Shown here: positions 16,801 through 24,052 of the stretch, piece after piece
How the letters are laid out: the number at the start of each line of letters is the position of its first letter
Numbering within the stretch: position 1 is the first letter of the stretch
Source: Paenibacillus phyllosphaerae
Lineage (GTDB): Bacteria > Bacillota > Bacilli > Paenibacillales > Paenibacillaceae
Assembly: GCF_014192105.1 (NCBI RefSeq)
Contig: NZ_JACHXK010000014.1
Span: 62,001 to 126,000 of the forward strand
DNA: 64,000 bases
Reading direction: 5' to 3'
Program-made: the position numbers and the translations under genes
Notes under the pieces: model-generated
Told to the model about the DNA's origin: nothing
Seen by the model: only the letters and a program-made list of their open reading frames with translations
Databases searched by the model: none

Positions 16801-19662
16801 GTAGACGTTAAACATCCATCCGTCATAGCCGCCGTATTTCCCTGCCGCAATGTTATTAATGGCGGAGACATACTTACCGAATGAGGAATCGGTAACGGTG
16901 ATCGGAATCTCATTCTCGGCGAGCAATTGCTCGAGCGCGTCGAGTGCGTTCACACCGTTCGCGTTACCCTCGGCGATCGGCCCTTCCGGTCCTTCTACCT
17001 GCAGCGATACCTGGACGGGAACGCTAGGCGCGATAGTCAGCGACTTCGTGCTTCGTACCACTTGCGGGGCCTTGCCTGTCTCATACCCCGTTACTTCAAT
17101 CGTGTACGTACCGGCTTCCGCTACGCCATTGGCGAACGCAGCAACGCCTTCGGCATTCGTCTCTACGGTAACGCCGTCAATCTTGACTACGACGCCAGCG
17201 GCTGCCGAGGTGACGATTTCACTGCTCGTTCCGTTCCATATCGAAGCGGTCTTCTGTACGGAGACTGTGAAGGCTTCATTTTCTTCCGGCGATGCAGGCG
17301 TAACCTGCACCGACTCGATCAGCTGCGTATCGTCGCCAGTGTAGTAGACAACTACTCTATCCGAACTTTGCAGTTCGAAAGCATCCATGCCGACTGCAGG
17401 GAAGCTCCACTTGCCGTCGCGGTATACGTCAAACATCCATCCGTCATAGCCGCCGTATTTGCCTGCCGCAATATTGTTGATAGCTGAGACATACTTGCCG
17501 TAATCAGAATCCGTAACCGTGAGCGGAATTTGATTCTCTCCCAGCAATTGCTCCAGGGCATCAAGCACATTCGTGCTCTCAACACTACCCTCGGCAATCA
17601 GTCCTTCAGGTCCTTCGACTTGCAGGGATACCAGATGGATCGGCTTGCCCATTTGGTACAGACGACCGTCGCCGTTCACATACATCTCATAGGCGGTTAG
17701 CGCCTGCTGCGCTTGCTCCGTCGCCATGTTGTCGGTCGCAGCTTGCGGATCTACTACATGCGAGAACCCGCCGTCCGGCTGGAAGAAGGCGAACAGCTTA
17801 TCGAGCAACGTAATGCCGTTCTTGGTGAACGCCGCGCTTGTCGGGTCGATCCCGTTCGAAGCCAGCGCAATAATGACCTGGGCGACGCTTTCGCTTGCAT
17901 CTGTTCCCCAGGATAGATATCCGCCGTTCGCTTGTTGGTTAGCAGACAGCCATTGCACCGCAAGCTCGCCGGCCGTCTTCACTTCAGCGCGGGTCATATA
18001 AGGCGCCAGCGCCGTCAGCGTCATTGCCGTCATATCCGGATCGCTTGCTCCGGTGCTCAGAGTGAATCCGCCATCGTCGTTCTGCTTATCGAGGATCGCC
18101 GCTAGAAGTTTATCGCGGTTCCACTTCGCATCGTTCGGCGTCGTGTATTCCCCGCTGTCGAGCGCGATCAGACCGAACACAAGACCATTCAAGCCTTGCG
18201 CTTCCATTTTGTCACTGTTATAGATGTTCTCTACGATATTGAAGTCATCGTAATCAGACGCATCTTGCCGCAATGCGGACAATGCGATGACAATGCGTTC
18301 ATAATCCGTCACATAGGCATACTCAGGATATTCCTTGACGAAATCCAATGAAGGCAAGGTGGTTAAGTAGCTCTCCGGTACTTCAAGGCCTGCCCTTGCA
18401 ATCGCGACAGCCTGCCATTCCGTATCAGACCAACCCGATTCGAGAATCCAATGGCTCGGCCATCCGAAGTTCTGAGGCGTGCCGAAATCATAGAGCCGGT
18501 TACCGCCGGTCTTATACGACTCATAAGCGACCAGCGCCTGCAGCGCTTGCTCCGTCGCAATGCTGTTCGATGTACCGGTCGGCGTATGGGAGAACGTGCC
18601 GTTCGCTTGGCGGAAGGAGAGCAGCTTCTGGACGAGATTCACGCCATTCTTCGTGAACCGGCTCTCCGTTGGATCGATGCCTTGCGAGGCCAGCGCAATG
18701 ATGGCTTGCGCGACGCTCTCGCTCGCATCGGTTCCCCAAGACAAGTATCCGCCGTTCGCCTTCTGGTTGACGGACAGCCAATTGACCGCCTTATCGACAG
18801 CGGCCTGAACATCGGCTTGTGACGTATACGGCGCGAGCGCAGTCAACGTCATGCCCGTAATATCCGGGTCGCTAGTGGTGCCGAAGAGCGCGAATCCGCC
18901 GTCTGCCTTTTGCTTGGCAATGACTGCCGCTACCAGTTTGTCACGCGTCCAAAGGGCGTCTTCCGGCACCGTATACCGGCCGCTGTCCAGCGCAATCAGA
19001 GCGTACAACGAACCGTTCAGGCCTTGGTTCTCCATCTTCGTGTTGTTATAGATTTGTTCGACCAGATTATAGCCCGCGAATTTCGTCGCGTCCTGATGGG
19101 CTGCCGTCAAGCCGATAACGGTACGTTCGTAATCCGTGACAAGGGAGAATGTCCCTTTATTCTTGACGAGCGTTTTATACAGGCCTGCCACATAGTTGCT
19201 CGGGATCTGCTTGTCCGCCCCCGATAGTCCAACCGCCTGCCAATCGCCGATCTTGGCCAGACCCAGAATATTCTGAGCGGCGCCTTCGATCGCCGCTTGT
19301 ACCTCTGCGAGCAGTGGATCAGCGGTGATGTCCGCATTGGCAGCTGCCAGGATATCCGATTCTTCTTCGACAACAGCTTCGTTGTCCATGTTAGCTTCCG
19401 TGCTTGTTTCTTCGCTCTCTGCAGCAGCTTCATTGTCGTCTGCTTGCTGCGAATCCGCTTGATCAGCGCCTGTCTGTTCCGCCGATTCGACCGCAGCGGA
19501 GGATTCATCTTCATTCGAAGCGATCGTTTCAGCTTGCTCGACCGGCTCATCGGCATAGACCGAATAAGCTTGACCGAAGTTTGACATAAACACGGCGAAC
19601 GTTAAGATCAGCGTCAGCAGATACCTTACCGAACTTCGCCGTAAACCTGATTGTTGTTTCAT
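13843..19662 (-). CDS. giant SLH surface protein with three transcobalamin-like toroids and three DUF4430 domains
   Basis: 1939 residues from ATG 19662 (GGGGAGAG upstream). Order: signal peptide 1-37; acidic linker 38-115; alpha/alpha toroid A 118-395; toroid B 405-675; DUF4430 677-775; Ig-like 778-880; DUF4430 884-985; Ig-like 987-1087; DUF4430 1103-1205; unassigned beta-rich region 1225-1420; three SLH domains 1430-1612; toroid C 1630-1935. Each toroid carries DPD(I/M/V)TxMxxxALAPY, a SESVAQxxxAL helix and an (I/M)AT(E/D)QAxxAxxAY helix, as in terpene-cyclase and transcobalamin alpha6/alpha6 barrels. Toroid plus DUF4430 is the layout of human B12 carriers. SLH domains should tether it to wall polymer. 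It is first behind the cobalamin riboswitch. I infer extracellular B12 capture. Confidence 0.9.
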   Translation of the reverse strand: MKQQSGLRRSSVRYLLTLILTFAVFMSNFGQAYSVYADEPVEQAETIASNEDESSAAVESAEQTGADQADSQQADDNEAAAESEETSTEANMDNEAVVEEESDILAAANADITADPLLAEVQAAIEGAAQNILGLAKIGDWQAVGLSGADKQIPSNYVAGLYKTLVKNKGTFSLVTDYERTVIGLTAAHQDATKFAGYNLVEQIYNNTKMENQGLNGSLYALIALDSGRYTVPEDALWTRDKLVAAVIAKQKADGGFALFGTTSDPDITGMTLTALAPYTSQADVQAAVDKAVNWLSVNQKANGGYLSWGTDASESVAQAIIALASQGIDPTESRFTKNGVNLVQKLLSFRQANGTFSHTPTGTSNSIATEQALQALVAYESYKTGGNRLYDFGTPQNFGWPSHWILESGWSDTEWQAVAIARAGLEVPESYLTTLPSLDFVKEYPEYAYVTDYERIVIALSALRQDASDYDDFNIVENIYNSDKMEAQGLNGLVFGLIALDSGEYTTPNDAKWNRDKLLAAILDKQNDDGGFTLSTGASDPDMTAMTLTALAPYMTRAEVKTAGELAVQWLSANQQANGGYLSWGTDASESVAQVIIALASNGIDPTSAAFTKNGITLLDKLFAFFQPDGGFSHVVDPQAATDNMATEQAQQALTAYEMYVNGDGRLYQMGKPIHLVSLQVEGPEGLIAEGSVESTNVLDALEQLLGENQIPLTVTDSDYGKYVSAINNIAAGKYGGYDGWMFDVYRDGKWSFPAVGMDAFELQSSDRVVVYYTGDDTQLIESVQVTPASPEENEAFTVSVQKTASIWNGTSSEIVTSAAAGVVVKIDGVTVETNAEGVAAFANGVAEAGTYTIEVTGYETGKAPQVVRSTKSLTIAPSVPVQVSLQVEGPEGPIAEGNANGVNALDALEQLLAENEIPITVTDSSFGKYVSAINNIAAGKYGGYDGWMFNVYRDGQWSFPAVGMDAFKLKETDKIVVYYTGSDTQLIESIQVAPTTPKEDEAFTVSVQKIASVWNGTSSEIVTSPAAGVEVKIDGVTVETNAEGVATFANGVTEAGTYSIEVTDYETGKAPHVVRTTKSLAIAEKPATNPGNGGGGTTTETITLSVTGDSQKGTILASKQVVLQAGDTAYTVLARELPGKVRSEGSGSTLYVEAIDDLAEFDRGEKSGWMYSVNGKFPNYSAGAYTLKANDIVAWRYTLDLGLDLGVDPSDWDTSGGSSSGVGQSVTSVVNVPQDLKQDYVQKLNAQQKDTEFTLNIPNVSHKIILNVEETKDGLPKLTASKGNLIFAIDKGTKITSGGNSIELFTSLDRGDEKLLSLVNGSLAAGANVETIGQAFIMGAADQSFLFDKTLTLTIKGGKGQVAGFIEGGVFTPIQLYASDEAGKQATQGSEKITYAYVDGDNLIMKTNHFTSFVTYTTTNQQETEDSFDLSKLYTDADQVSAWAKDAIAEASQQGFVQGSGGKLSPKAAITRAEFTKLMVSVLGLPTASSTSRFKDVPASSWFAPYVEAAYKAGFITGYDGQFQPNATITREQMAVMIVRALGLDKVSATGATVAISDLKAVSPWAQAAVQTSVSLKLMLGQGDRFNPAGEVTREMAAVVAMRSYAYDEQQEASNPSAPTDQTDVTKQQTVQKQIAATAAYLQKTVTAPTVSTLGGEWTVLGLARSGLQIPDAYYAAYYANLEKTLKESDGVLHSVKYTEYDRAILALTAIGKSVTNAAGYNLLEPLADFETVTKQGINGPIFALIALDSKQYAIPTALGVKTQTTRELLIDFVLKRKIEAGGWALGTNPAAADPDVTAMAVQALAPYYGTNPSVKAAVDEALIWLSANQQADGGFVSNKANNAESVAQVVVALTSLGINPHTDARFVKNGHSAIDALLGFAATEGGFYHIQAGGTDNGGAEPGTVDLMATDQAMYAMVAYDRLLNKQTRLYDMTDV
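16402..17634 (-). repeat. tandem duplication of a DUF4430 + Ig-like module inside the giant gene
   Basis: Two copies of about 205 codons each (17634-17023 and 17013-16402) encode nearly the same sequence, sharing for example the stretches YVSAINNIAAGKYGGYDGWM and IDGVTVETNAEGVA. A third, diverged DUF4430 follows. This looks like a fairly recent in-frame duplication. Confidence 0.85.
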
Positions 19663-19713
19663 TGCATGACTCTCCCCGTATGTTGATATGTAGGAGTGGA
19701 TGAATGCACGCGC

Positions 19714-19743
19714 AAAAAAAGCCGCCCTGTCCAGGGCGGCTTT
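19714..19743 (-). terminator. riboswitch expression-platform terminator (distal)
   Basis: On the minus strand a perfect 12-bp stem (AAAGCCGCCCTG with CAGGGCGGCTTT), two-base loop, then seven T. It lies between the cobalamin aptamer and the giant gene, about 50 bases before the ATG, as expected for B12-induced premature termination. Confidence 0.85.
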
Positions 19744-19747
19744 CGTG

Positions 19748-19775
19748 AAAAAAACATGCGCTAACAAACCGCATG
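19748..19775 (-). terminator. second terminator-like hairpin in the same leader
   Basis: CATGCG pairs with CGCATG around a nine-base loop and is followed by seven T on the minus strand. It precedes the stronger terminator by a few bases; the two may act in tandem, or one may be part of the antiterminator. Confidence 0.6.
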
Positions 19776-19871
19776 TTCAATAAATGCGTTCATCCACGCA
19801 GATACGGCATGTATGCGCGTATCCACAGGTTCTTTTCTCAATCTCACCCCCCGAAGAATGAAGAAAAAATC

Positions 19872-20046
19872 ATGTGAAGGCAGGTCTCCTGGCTCATGAA
19901 TCATCGCTTCTCTATGCCTTCCCGGCAAATCTGCCAGTGGCGTTTATAATAGAGTCGCTCCTCAATTACAGTGGCGGGACCGCTCCGGATTTACACCGGT
20001 CTTCCCTTTTAAGCATGTTCAGCCGAACTGAACACGCACCTTTACA
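19872..20046 (-). promoter_or_regulatory. cobalamin (B12) riboswitch
   Basis: On the minus strand, in order: AAAGGTGC, GGGAAGACCGGTGTAAATCC, GGTCCCGCCACTGT, and the B12 box GAGCCAGGAGACCTGCC (19879-19895). This is the canonical cobalamin aptamer. It is followed by two terminator hairpins and then the giant surface-protein gene, so high B12 should switch the whole uptake operon off. Confidence 0.95.
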
Positions 20047-20067
20047 TCAGTCTATTCAATTACTACG

Positions 20068-20096
20068 ATCATATAGCGATATGCAGAATTTGTCTA
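20068..20096 (-). promoter_or_regulatory. promoter of the B12-uptake operon
   Basis: On the minus strand TAGACA (20096-20091), a 17-base spacer and TATGAT (20073-20068), placing the start of transcription just before the riboswitch. Both boxes match consensus at 5/6. The -35 box lies in the first 44-bp repeat. Confidence 0.6.
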
Positions 20097-20205
20097 TGAT
20101 TGTCCGCATTATCGCTATAAGGACATGCGGAATTTGTCTATGATTATCCGCATTATCGCTATAAGGATATGCGGAATTTGTCTATGATTAAACGCACTAT
20201 CGCGC
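20081..20205. repeat. 44-bp tandem repeat, almost three copies
   Basis: Copies start at 20081, 20125 and 20169. Copies 1 and 2 differ at very few positions; copy 3 diverges in its second half, where it enters the 3' end of the MTHFR-like gene (stop at 20197). Each unit carries TGTCTATGAT, a TGCGGA...TCCGCA inverted repeat and ATCGCTATAAGGA. On the minus strand each gives a TAGACA -35-like box. Confidence 0.85.
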
Positions 20206-21138
20206 ACTTCCGACAAGGCGTCTTTTCTCGATCATCGCCTTGATATCGCTCACCATCTGAATCGAAGCTTCGATCTCCACCTTACGGGTCGATACGCTCT
20301 CGACGCTGCAGCCAACCGGAATCCCCTTCTCGATACCGAAATCCAACAGCTCTTCGAAGATCTTGTTCGTCAATCGGATCGACTTATCCAAGACGTCGGT
20401 CGAATATTTCAGTTCGTTCTCCAGCCAGCGCGGAATGCTGATGCCCAACCACTTCATGAACTCGAGCGTCTTCGTCGACCCGCAAGGCGCAAGGTTGAAC
20501 AGGATCGGAACCATCTCAATCTCGTTCTCGTTGCAATAATGGTAGTAATCGGACAGGAAGTTCTTCGATGCTTCAATATTGTACGTCGCTTGCGAGACGA
20601 AAAAGTTGCAGCCCTGCTTCATCTTGTTCACGACGCGCACATGCTCATCGTTCTTCTTCATATGACGCTCAGGAATGACCACGCCTCCGAAGGTGAGATT
20701 GCCGTTATGCTGTTGGCAGAGATTGTACGCCTCTGGCAAACCTAGCGTCACTTGCTGCTGGCTCGAGGAGGCGCCGACAAACACGCTGAACCGGTCCTTG
20801 GCGCTGCTCTTCTTGATCCAATCCGTCAACTCCGGCCCCGAATATTTGCCGACGCAGCGATAGATGATTTTCGGAATATCGAGTTCATGCAGATACTGTT
20901 CGCTGTACGTCTCGGGATCCAGCATCTCCATATAAGGGAATGGGCGCTCCTCTTCCATGCGATCGGCTTCTTCCTGCACGTCATACAGAATCAGCGCGTC
21001 AATATCCACTTTTTTCAGCCGCTCAACCTGTTTCTGCGAGATCTCCGCAATCTTCTCAGGCGTATGCGATTTCTTCGGCGGGGTCATCCCGTATGTAATG
21101 ATTCCCGTTTTTTTGCTCTCAATTGACTCTTTAAGCAT
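20197..21138 (-). CDS. methylenetetrahydrofolate reductase-like protein
   Basis: 313 residues, soluble TIM-barrel type. ITYGMTPPKK at the start, ALILYDVQEEADR, FGGVVIPERH (about 170), FFVSQATYNIEAS and the VPILFNLAPCGS strand match MTHFR-family enzymes, although it is closer to the short, divergent Bacilli group than to MetF proper. Such enzymes make 5-methyl-THF, the methyl donor for B12-dependent MetH, which fits the B12 system next door. It lacks its own riboswitch; the weak GGGGATGGG site precedes ATG 21138. A 5' inverted repeat lies at 21226-21272. Confidence 0.7.
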   Translation of the reverse strand: MLKESIESKKTGIITYGMTPPKKSHTPEKIAEISQKQVERLKKVDIDALILYDVQEEADRMEEERPFPYMEMLDPETYSEQYLHELDIPKIIYRCVGKYSGPELTDWIKKSSAKDRFSVFVGASSSQQQVTLGLPEAYNLCQQHNGNLTFGGVVIPERHMKKNDEHVRVVNKMKQGCNFFVSQATYNIEASKNFLSDYYHYCNENEIEMVPILFNLAPCGSTKTLEFMKWLGISIPRWLENELKYSTDVLDKSIRLTNKIFEELLDFGIEKGIPVGCSVESVSTRKVEIEASIQMVSDIKAMIEKRRLVGSAR

Positions 21139-21225
21139 ATGATCCCATCCCCAGGCGTTATTAGCATGCTTATCTATAATTCGAACCTCATCGTATGTCG
21201 TTCGTTAACTTGCTGAATCCAATCC

Positions 21226-21272
21226 CCCGCGCAATGCAATCGGCGAATGTTCACGATAATTCGCCACGCGGG
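21226..21272. repeat. two-tier inverted repeat upstream of the MTHFR-like gene
   Basis: CCCGCG/CGCGGG encloses GGCGAAT/ATTCGCC. No T tract follows on either strand, so it is not a standard terminator. It lies in the 207-base gap between the kinase-like gene and the MTHFR-like gene, possibly a 5'-UTR structure. Confidence 0.45.
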
Positions 21273-21345
21273 CCTTAACAGTGATTGTTCTTATTATGAA
21301 GGTATCATAAATGTGAGGATATCGCATAATCGAAATTTTCCATGC

Positions 21346-22536
21346 CTAGTTATAGCTTTTAGCTATAACAGAATCCGCTAGCTGACCAGCGACCGCAACC
21401 TGCAGTCGTTCCGCTTCTCTCGCAAGTGTCATATACGCTTCGATGATTCGCGCGAGCCGCTCCATACGCGCTAGAACCACTGAATCATGCGGGGCCTCCT
21501 GCCTTTGTGCCGCCAAGGCAAAATATTGCGGGACTTCCCATACGCTGCGTGCCGCTGTACTGAGGCAGAATCCGTATCTGGCAAGCCGATCGTCACCTGG
21601 CCAACCCGCCTCCCTCAACCCCGCAATATAGGAGCGGTACAAGCTTGAGCCAAATGCCTCGAACTGCTCGATCGGAATCACGCCCAGACTCATATTCACG
21701 CCGTACAGCTTGCCCAGATCTTCGCCGACCCCGGACAAACTCATGAATTGCCAATCGATCAGCACCAGTTGCTCGTCTCCCGACATATCCGTCCGAAGCA
21801 GCATGTTCATCTGACTCAGATCCTGATGGGCGAGCACGCGAGGGAGTCGTAGAATCGTCTCCAGATGCAGGTCCAGCTTCCGTGAAAAAGATTCAAACCA
21901 CGACTGGATCCGCCGCTCACCGTCCGGCATCGGTCCTTCCAGATAGGAAGCCGGCCGTGGAGCGTACCTCCGGCTTGCCGTAACCCAAGAGCGGAGCCAT
22001 TCCCGGCATATCCATGGCTCCTCTGGGAGAGGTTTCCCGCCTGCATACGCCCCGCCCATACTTCCCAGCCGCCGGGCAATGGCATCGAATTCCCACTGTG
22101 CCTCGGGATAACGCCCTTGCACATGCTCCATCCACAGCCACAAGGTACCGTCTGGCTGATGCTCGACCAGATAACTTCGGGCTGACCCGATTACAGGCGG
22201 GAGCGTCTCGAGCAACCGCGACTCGAAGACGAGCGGTTCCCGGCGCCAATAATTGTGATGGGCCGGGTTATTTTTCTCCTCGCTATCGGGCTTAACGATC
22301 TTCAGAATAAGGGACCAAGACAGCAAGGCTTGTCCCGAGCGCCAGCGGCCATGCAGCCGGTAGATGCCGGCTGTCGTGAAGTTCGGCGTCGCGTAGCCCA
22401 GCGTTTCGCATGTCGCCGACACCAGCTCCCCAGCAACGCCGTCTAAACTCTGTCGCACGCAATCCACTAGCTGCTCCAGTTTGTCCGCAAGCGCAAGAGG
22501 TGTGCGATTGTCCAGCAACAAATCTGAATAAGGCAA
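21346..22536 (-). CDS. aminoglycoside phosphotransferase-like kinase (TTG start)
   Basis: 396 residues. The APH/CHK catalytic loop appears as VLAHQDLSQMNMLL (H-x-D-x4-N), followed by LVLIDWQFMSLSGVGEDLG, the metal-binding DxD-type segment. An N-lobe strand ALLSWSLILKIVKP carries the likely ATP-binding Lys. The TTG at 22536 starts two bases after the stop of the GNAT upstream, with GGGGAAGG as ribosome site, so the two are translated together. The substrate is unknown; many such proteins in Bacilli are not resistance enzymes. Confidence 0.75.
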   Translation of the reverse strand: MPYSDLLLDNRTPLALADKLEQLVDCVRQSLDGVAGELVSATCETLGYATPNFTTAGIYRLHGRWRSGQALLSWSLILKIVKPDSEEKNNPAHHNYWRREPLVFESRLLETLPPVIGSARSYLVEHQPDGTLWLWMEHVQGRYPEAQWEFDAIARRLGSMGGAYAGGKPLPEEPWICREWLRSWVTASRRYAPRPASYLEGPMPDGERRIQSWFESFSRKLDLHLETILRLPRVLAHQDLSQMNMLLRTDMSGDEQLVLIDWQFMSLSGVGEDLGKLYGVNMSLGVIPIEQFEAFGSSLYRSYIAGLREAGWPGDDRLARYGFCLSTAARSVWEVPQYFALAAQRQEAPHDSVVLARMERLARIIEAYMTLAREAERLQVAVAGQLADSVIAKSYN

Positions 22537-22538
22537 CG

Positions 22539-23096
22539 CTACACACCTTCCCCGCGGGCAGCCTCGTAATCCGACCGTAGCAACCCATAGTAGACGAGAT
22601 CCTCGAACGTCTCCCACTTCAGCAGATGCTGCTTCATCTCGCCTTCCTTCTTCATCCCGAGCTTGATCATGACCGTGTAGGAGCCTGGATTCTTACTCAT
22701 CGCGGCGGCGAAGATCCGATTAAGCGCCAGCTCTTCGAAGCCGAATGCGACCACCCGCTTCGCGGCTTCCGTCGCATAGCCTTGCCCCCAATACGGCCGG
22801 CCGACCCAGTAGGCCAGTTCGGCCCGCTGATGTGCCTTCGTTACGCCTATGCTCATACATCCGAGAAGCGTATCGTTCTCCTTCTCCGCCATTGCCCAAG
22901 CGTACCGCTCTCCGCGCTCCGCGAATTGCCAGGCCGCTTCAATCCAGCTCTCTGCCGCTTCAATGGGATAAGGATGCGGAATGCCGAGCGTCGTTCGCGC
23001 TACCTCAATGTTCCCGGCGAGCTCCTGCACGCGCTTGGCATCTGACAGTTGGAATGGTCGAAGCGTCAATCGTGCTGTATCTAAGGTTGGCTGCAT
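22539..23096 (-). CDS. RimJ/RimL-type GNAT acetyltransferase
   Basis: 185 residues. TARLTLRPFQLSDAKRVQEL at the N-terminus, LAYWVGRPYWGQGYATEAAKRVVAFGFEELALNRI (acetyl-CoA loop GQGYAT) and NPGSYTVMIKLGMKKEGEMK are the classic RimJ/RimL blocks. The third of three consecutive ATGs (23096) has the best spacing from AGAGGTG. It probably acetylates ribosomal-protein N-termini, other protein amines or a small molecule. Operon with the kinase-like gene. Confidence 0.88.
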   Translation of the reverse strand: MQPTLDTARLTLRPFQLSDAKRVQELAGNIEVARTTLGIPHPYPIEAAESWIEAAWQFAERGERYAWAMAEKENDTLLGCMSIGVTKAHQRAELAYWVGRPYWGQGYATEAAKRVVAFGFEELALNRIFAAAMSKNPGSYTVMIKLGMKKEGEMKQHLLKWETFEDLVYYGLLRSDYEAARGEGV

Positions 23097-23194
23097 CATC
23101 ATGCACCTCTTTATCGGCAAAATATTATCTGACTGTACCATTCGCCGAATTGCTGCCATAATCCTCCAGCGCATGGAATGTTCGTGCCTATACC

Positions 23195-23241
23195 AAAAAG
23201 ACCGTTCACCCCCGTCCAGTCTAGGACGGAAATGAACGGCC
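23195..23241 (-). terminator. terminator after the TauE/SafE gene
   Basis: On the minus strand GGCCGTTCA...CCGTCC pairs with GGACGG...TGAACGGTC and is followed by TTTTT. It lies 30 bases after the permease stop. Confidence 0.8.
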
Positions 23242-23272
23242 TTAAATTTCGCCGTTAGGCGAGCATCCCCAA

Positions 23273-24052
23273 TTATAGCAGCAGGATCGAAGCCCCAATC
23301 ATCGGGGTTATTACCATGCAGGTTTTCAGTATGCCCGACGGTACCCGCTTCGTAAACTTAGCCCCGATGTAGGAGCCGATCATCGTGCCGATCACAACGG
23401 CCAGCAGCAGCTGGAGATCCAGATAACCGATCGTAAAGTAGCCTGCTCCTCCGGCAAGCGCGATCGGAATAATGACGAGCATCGTCGTCCCCGCCGCGTA
23501 TCGCATCGGCATGCCGAGCACCATCATGAGCCCGATCTGGATGAACGGCGTCGAGCCGATCCCGAACAAGCCGGACAGCCCGCCCGTGATCAAGCCAATG
23601 AGCAGCGCCAGCAGCCAATACGTCCATCCTGACCCGCCGGTTGATTGCACGACCGTCTCCGGCTCGTGCGTCGTCGCCTTCTTCCGCGAGATGATCGCCA
23701 TTCGGAACCAGAGCGCAAGTCCCGATGCGAACAACATCCCTGACGTCATCCAGCCGAGGCGATCCTCCGGAATGAACGACGACCAGCCCGAGCTGATCCA
23801 GGCGCCCGCCGCGCCGGCAGCACCGACGATAAATCCCGTCTTCAGCACCATATTGCCTTCCCGGTAATGGCTGACCGAGCCGGAGAACGAGGAGAAGAAC
23901 ATCGCGGCTAGCGCGGTGCCGAGCGCCGTATGGATCGGGTAGCCGAAGACGACGGTCAGGATCGCGATAATAAACCCTGACCCGCCGGCGCCGACGAACC
24001 CGAGCAGAAGCCCTAACGCAATCATGACGATCGCGACTTCCACCAACATCAT
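23273..24052 (-). CDS. TauE/SafE-family membrane permease
   Basis: 259 residues with eight hydrophobic segments. The two family repeats are visible as LLLGFVGAGGSGFIIAIL and GGLSGLFGIGSTPFIQIGLMM, separated by a hydrophilic loop (RKKATTHEPETVVQ). Members export sulfite, sulfoacetate or similar organosulfur anions. The ATG at 24052 has GGAGG eight bases upstream and overlaps the stop of the esterase gene as ATGA, so the two are coupled. Substrate unknown. Confidence 0.85.
   Translation of the reverse strand: MMLVEVAIVMIALGLLLGFVGAGGSGFIIAILTVVFGYPIHTALGTALAAMFFSSFSGSVSHYREGNMVLKTGFIVGAAGAAGAWISSGWSSFIPEDRLGWMTSGMLFASGLALWFRMAIISRKKATTHEPETVVQSTGGSGWTYWLLALLIGLITGGLSGLFGIGSTPFIQIGLMMVLGMPMRYAAGTTMLVIIPIALAGGAGYFTIGYLDLQLLLAVVIGTMIGSYIGAKFTKRVPSGILKTCMVITPMIGASILLL

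Noticed and set aside
20081-20205. CRISPR array
   Set aside because: The repeats are directly adjacent with no spacers and only about three units.
21346-22536. Aminoglycoside resistance gene
   Set aside because: Only the general APH/CHK kinase motifs are present; nothing points to antibiotic substrates.
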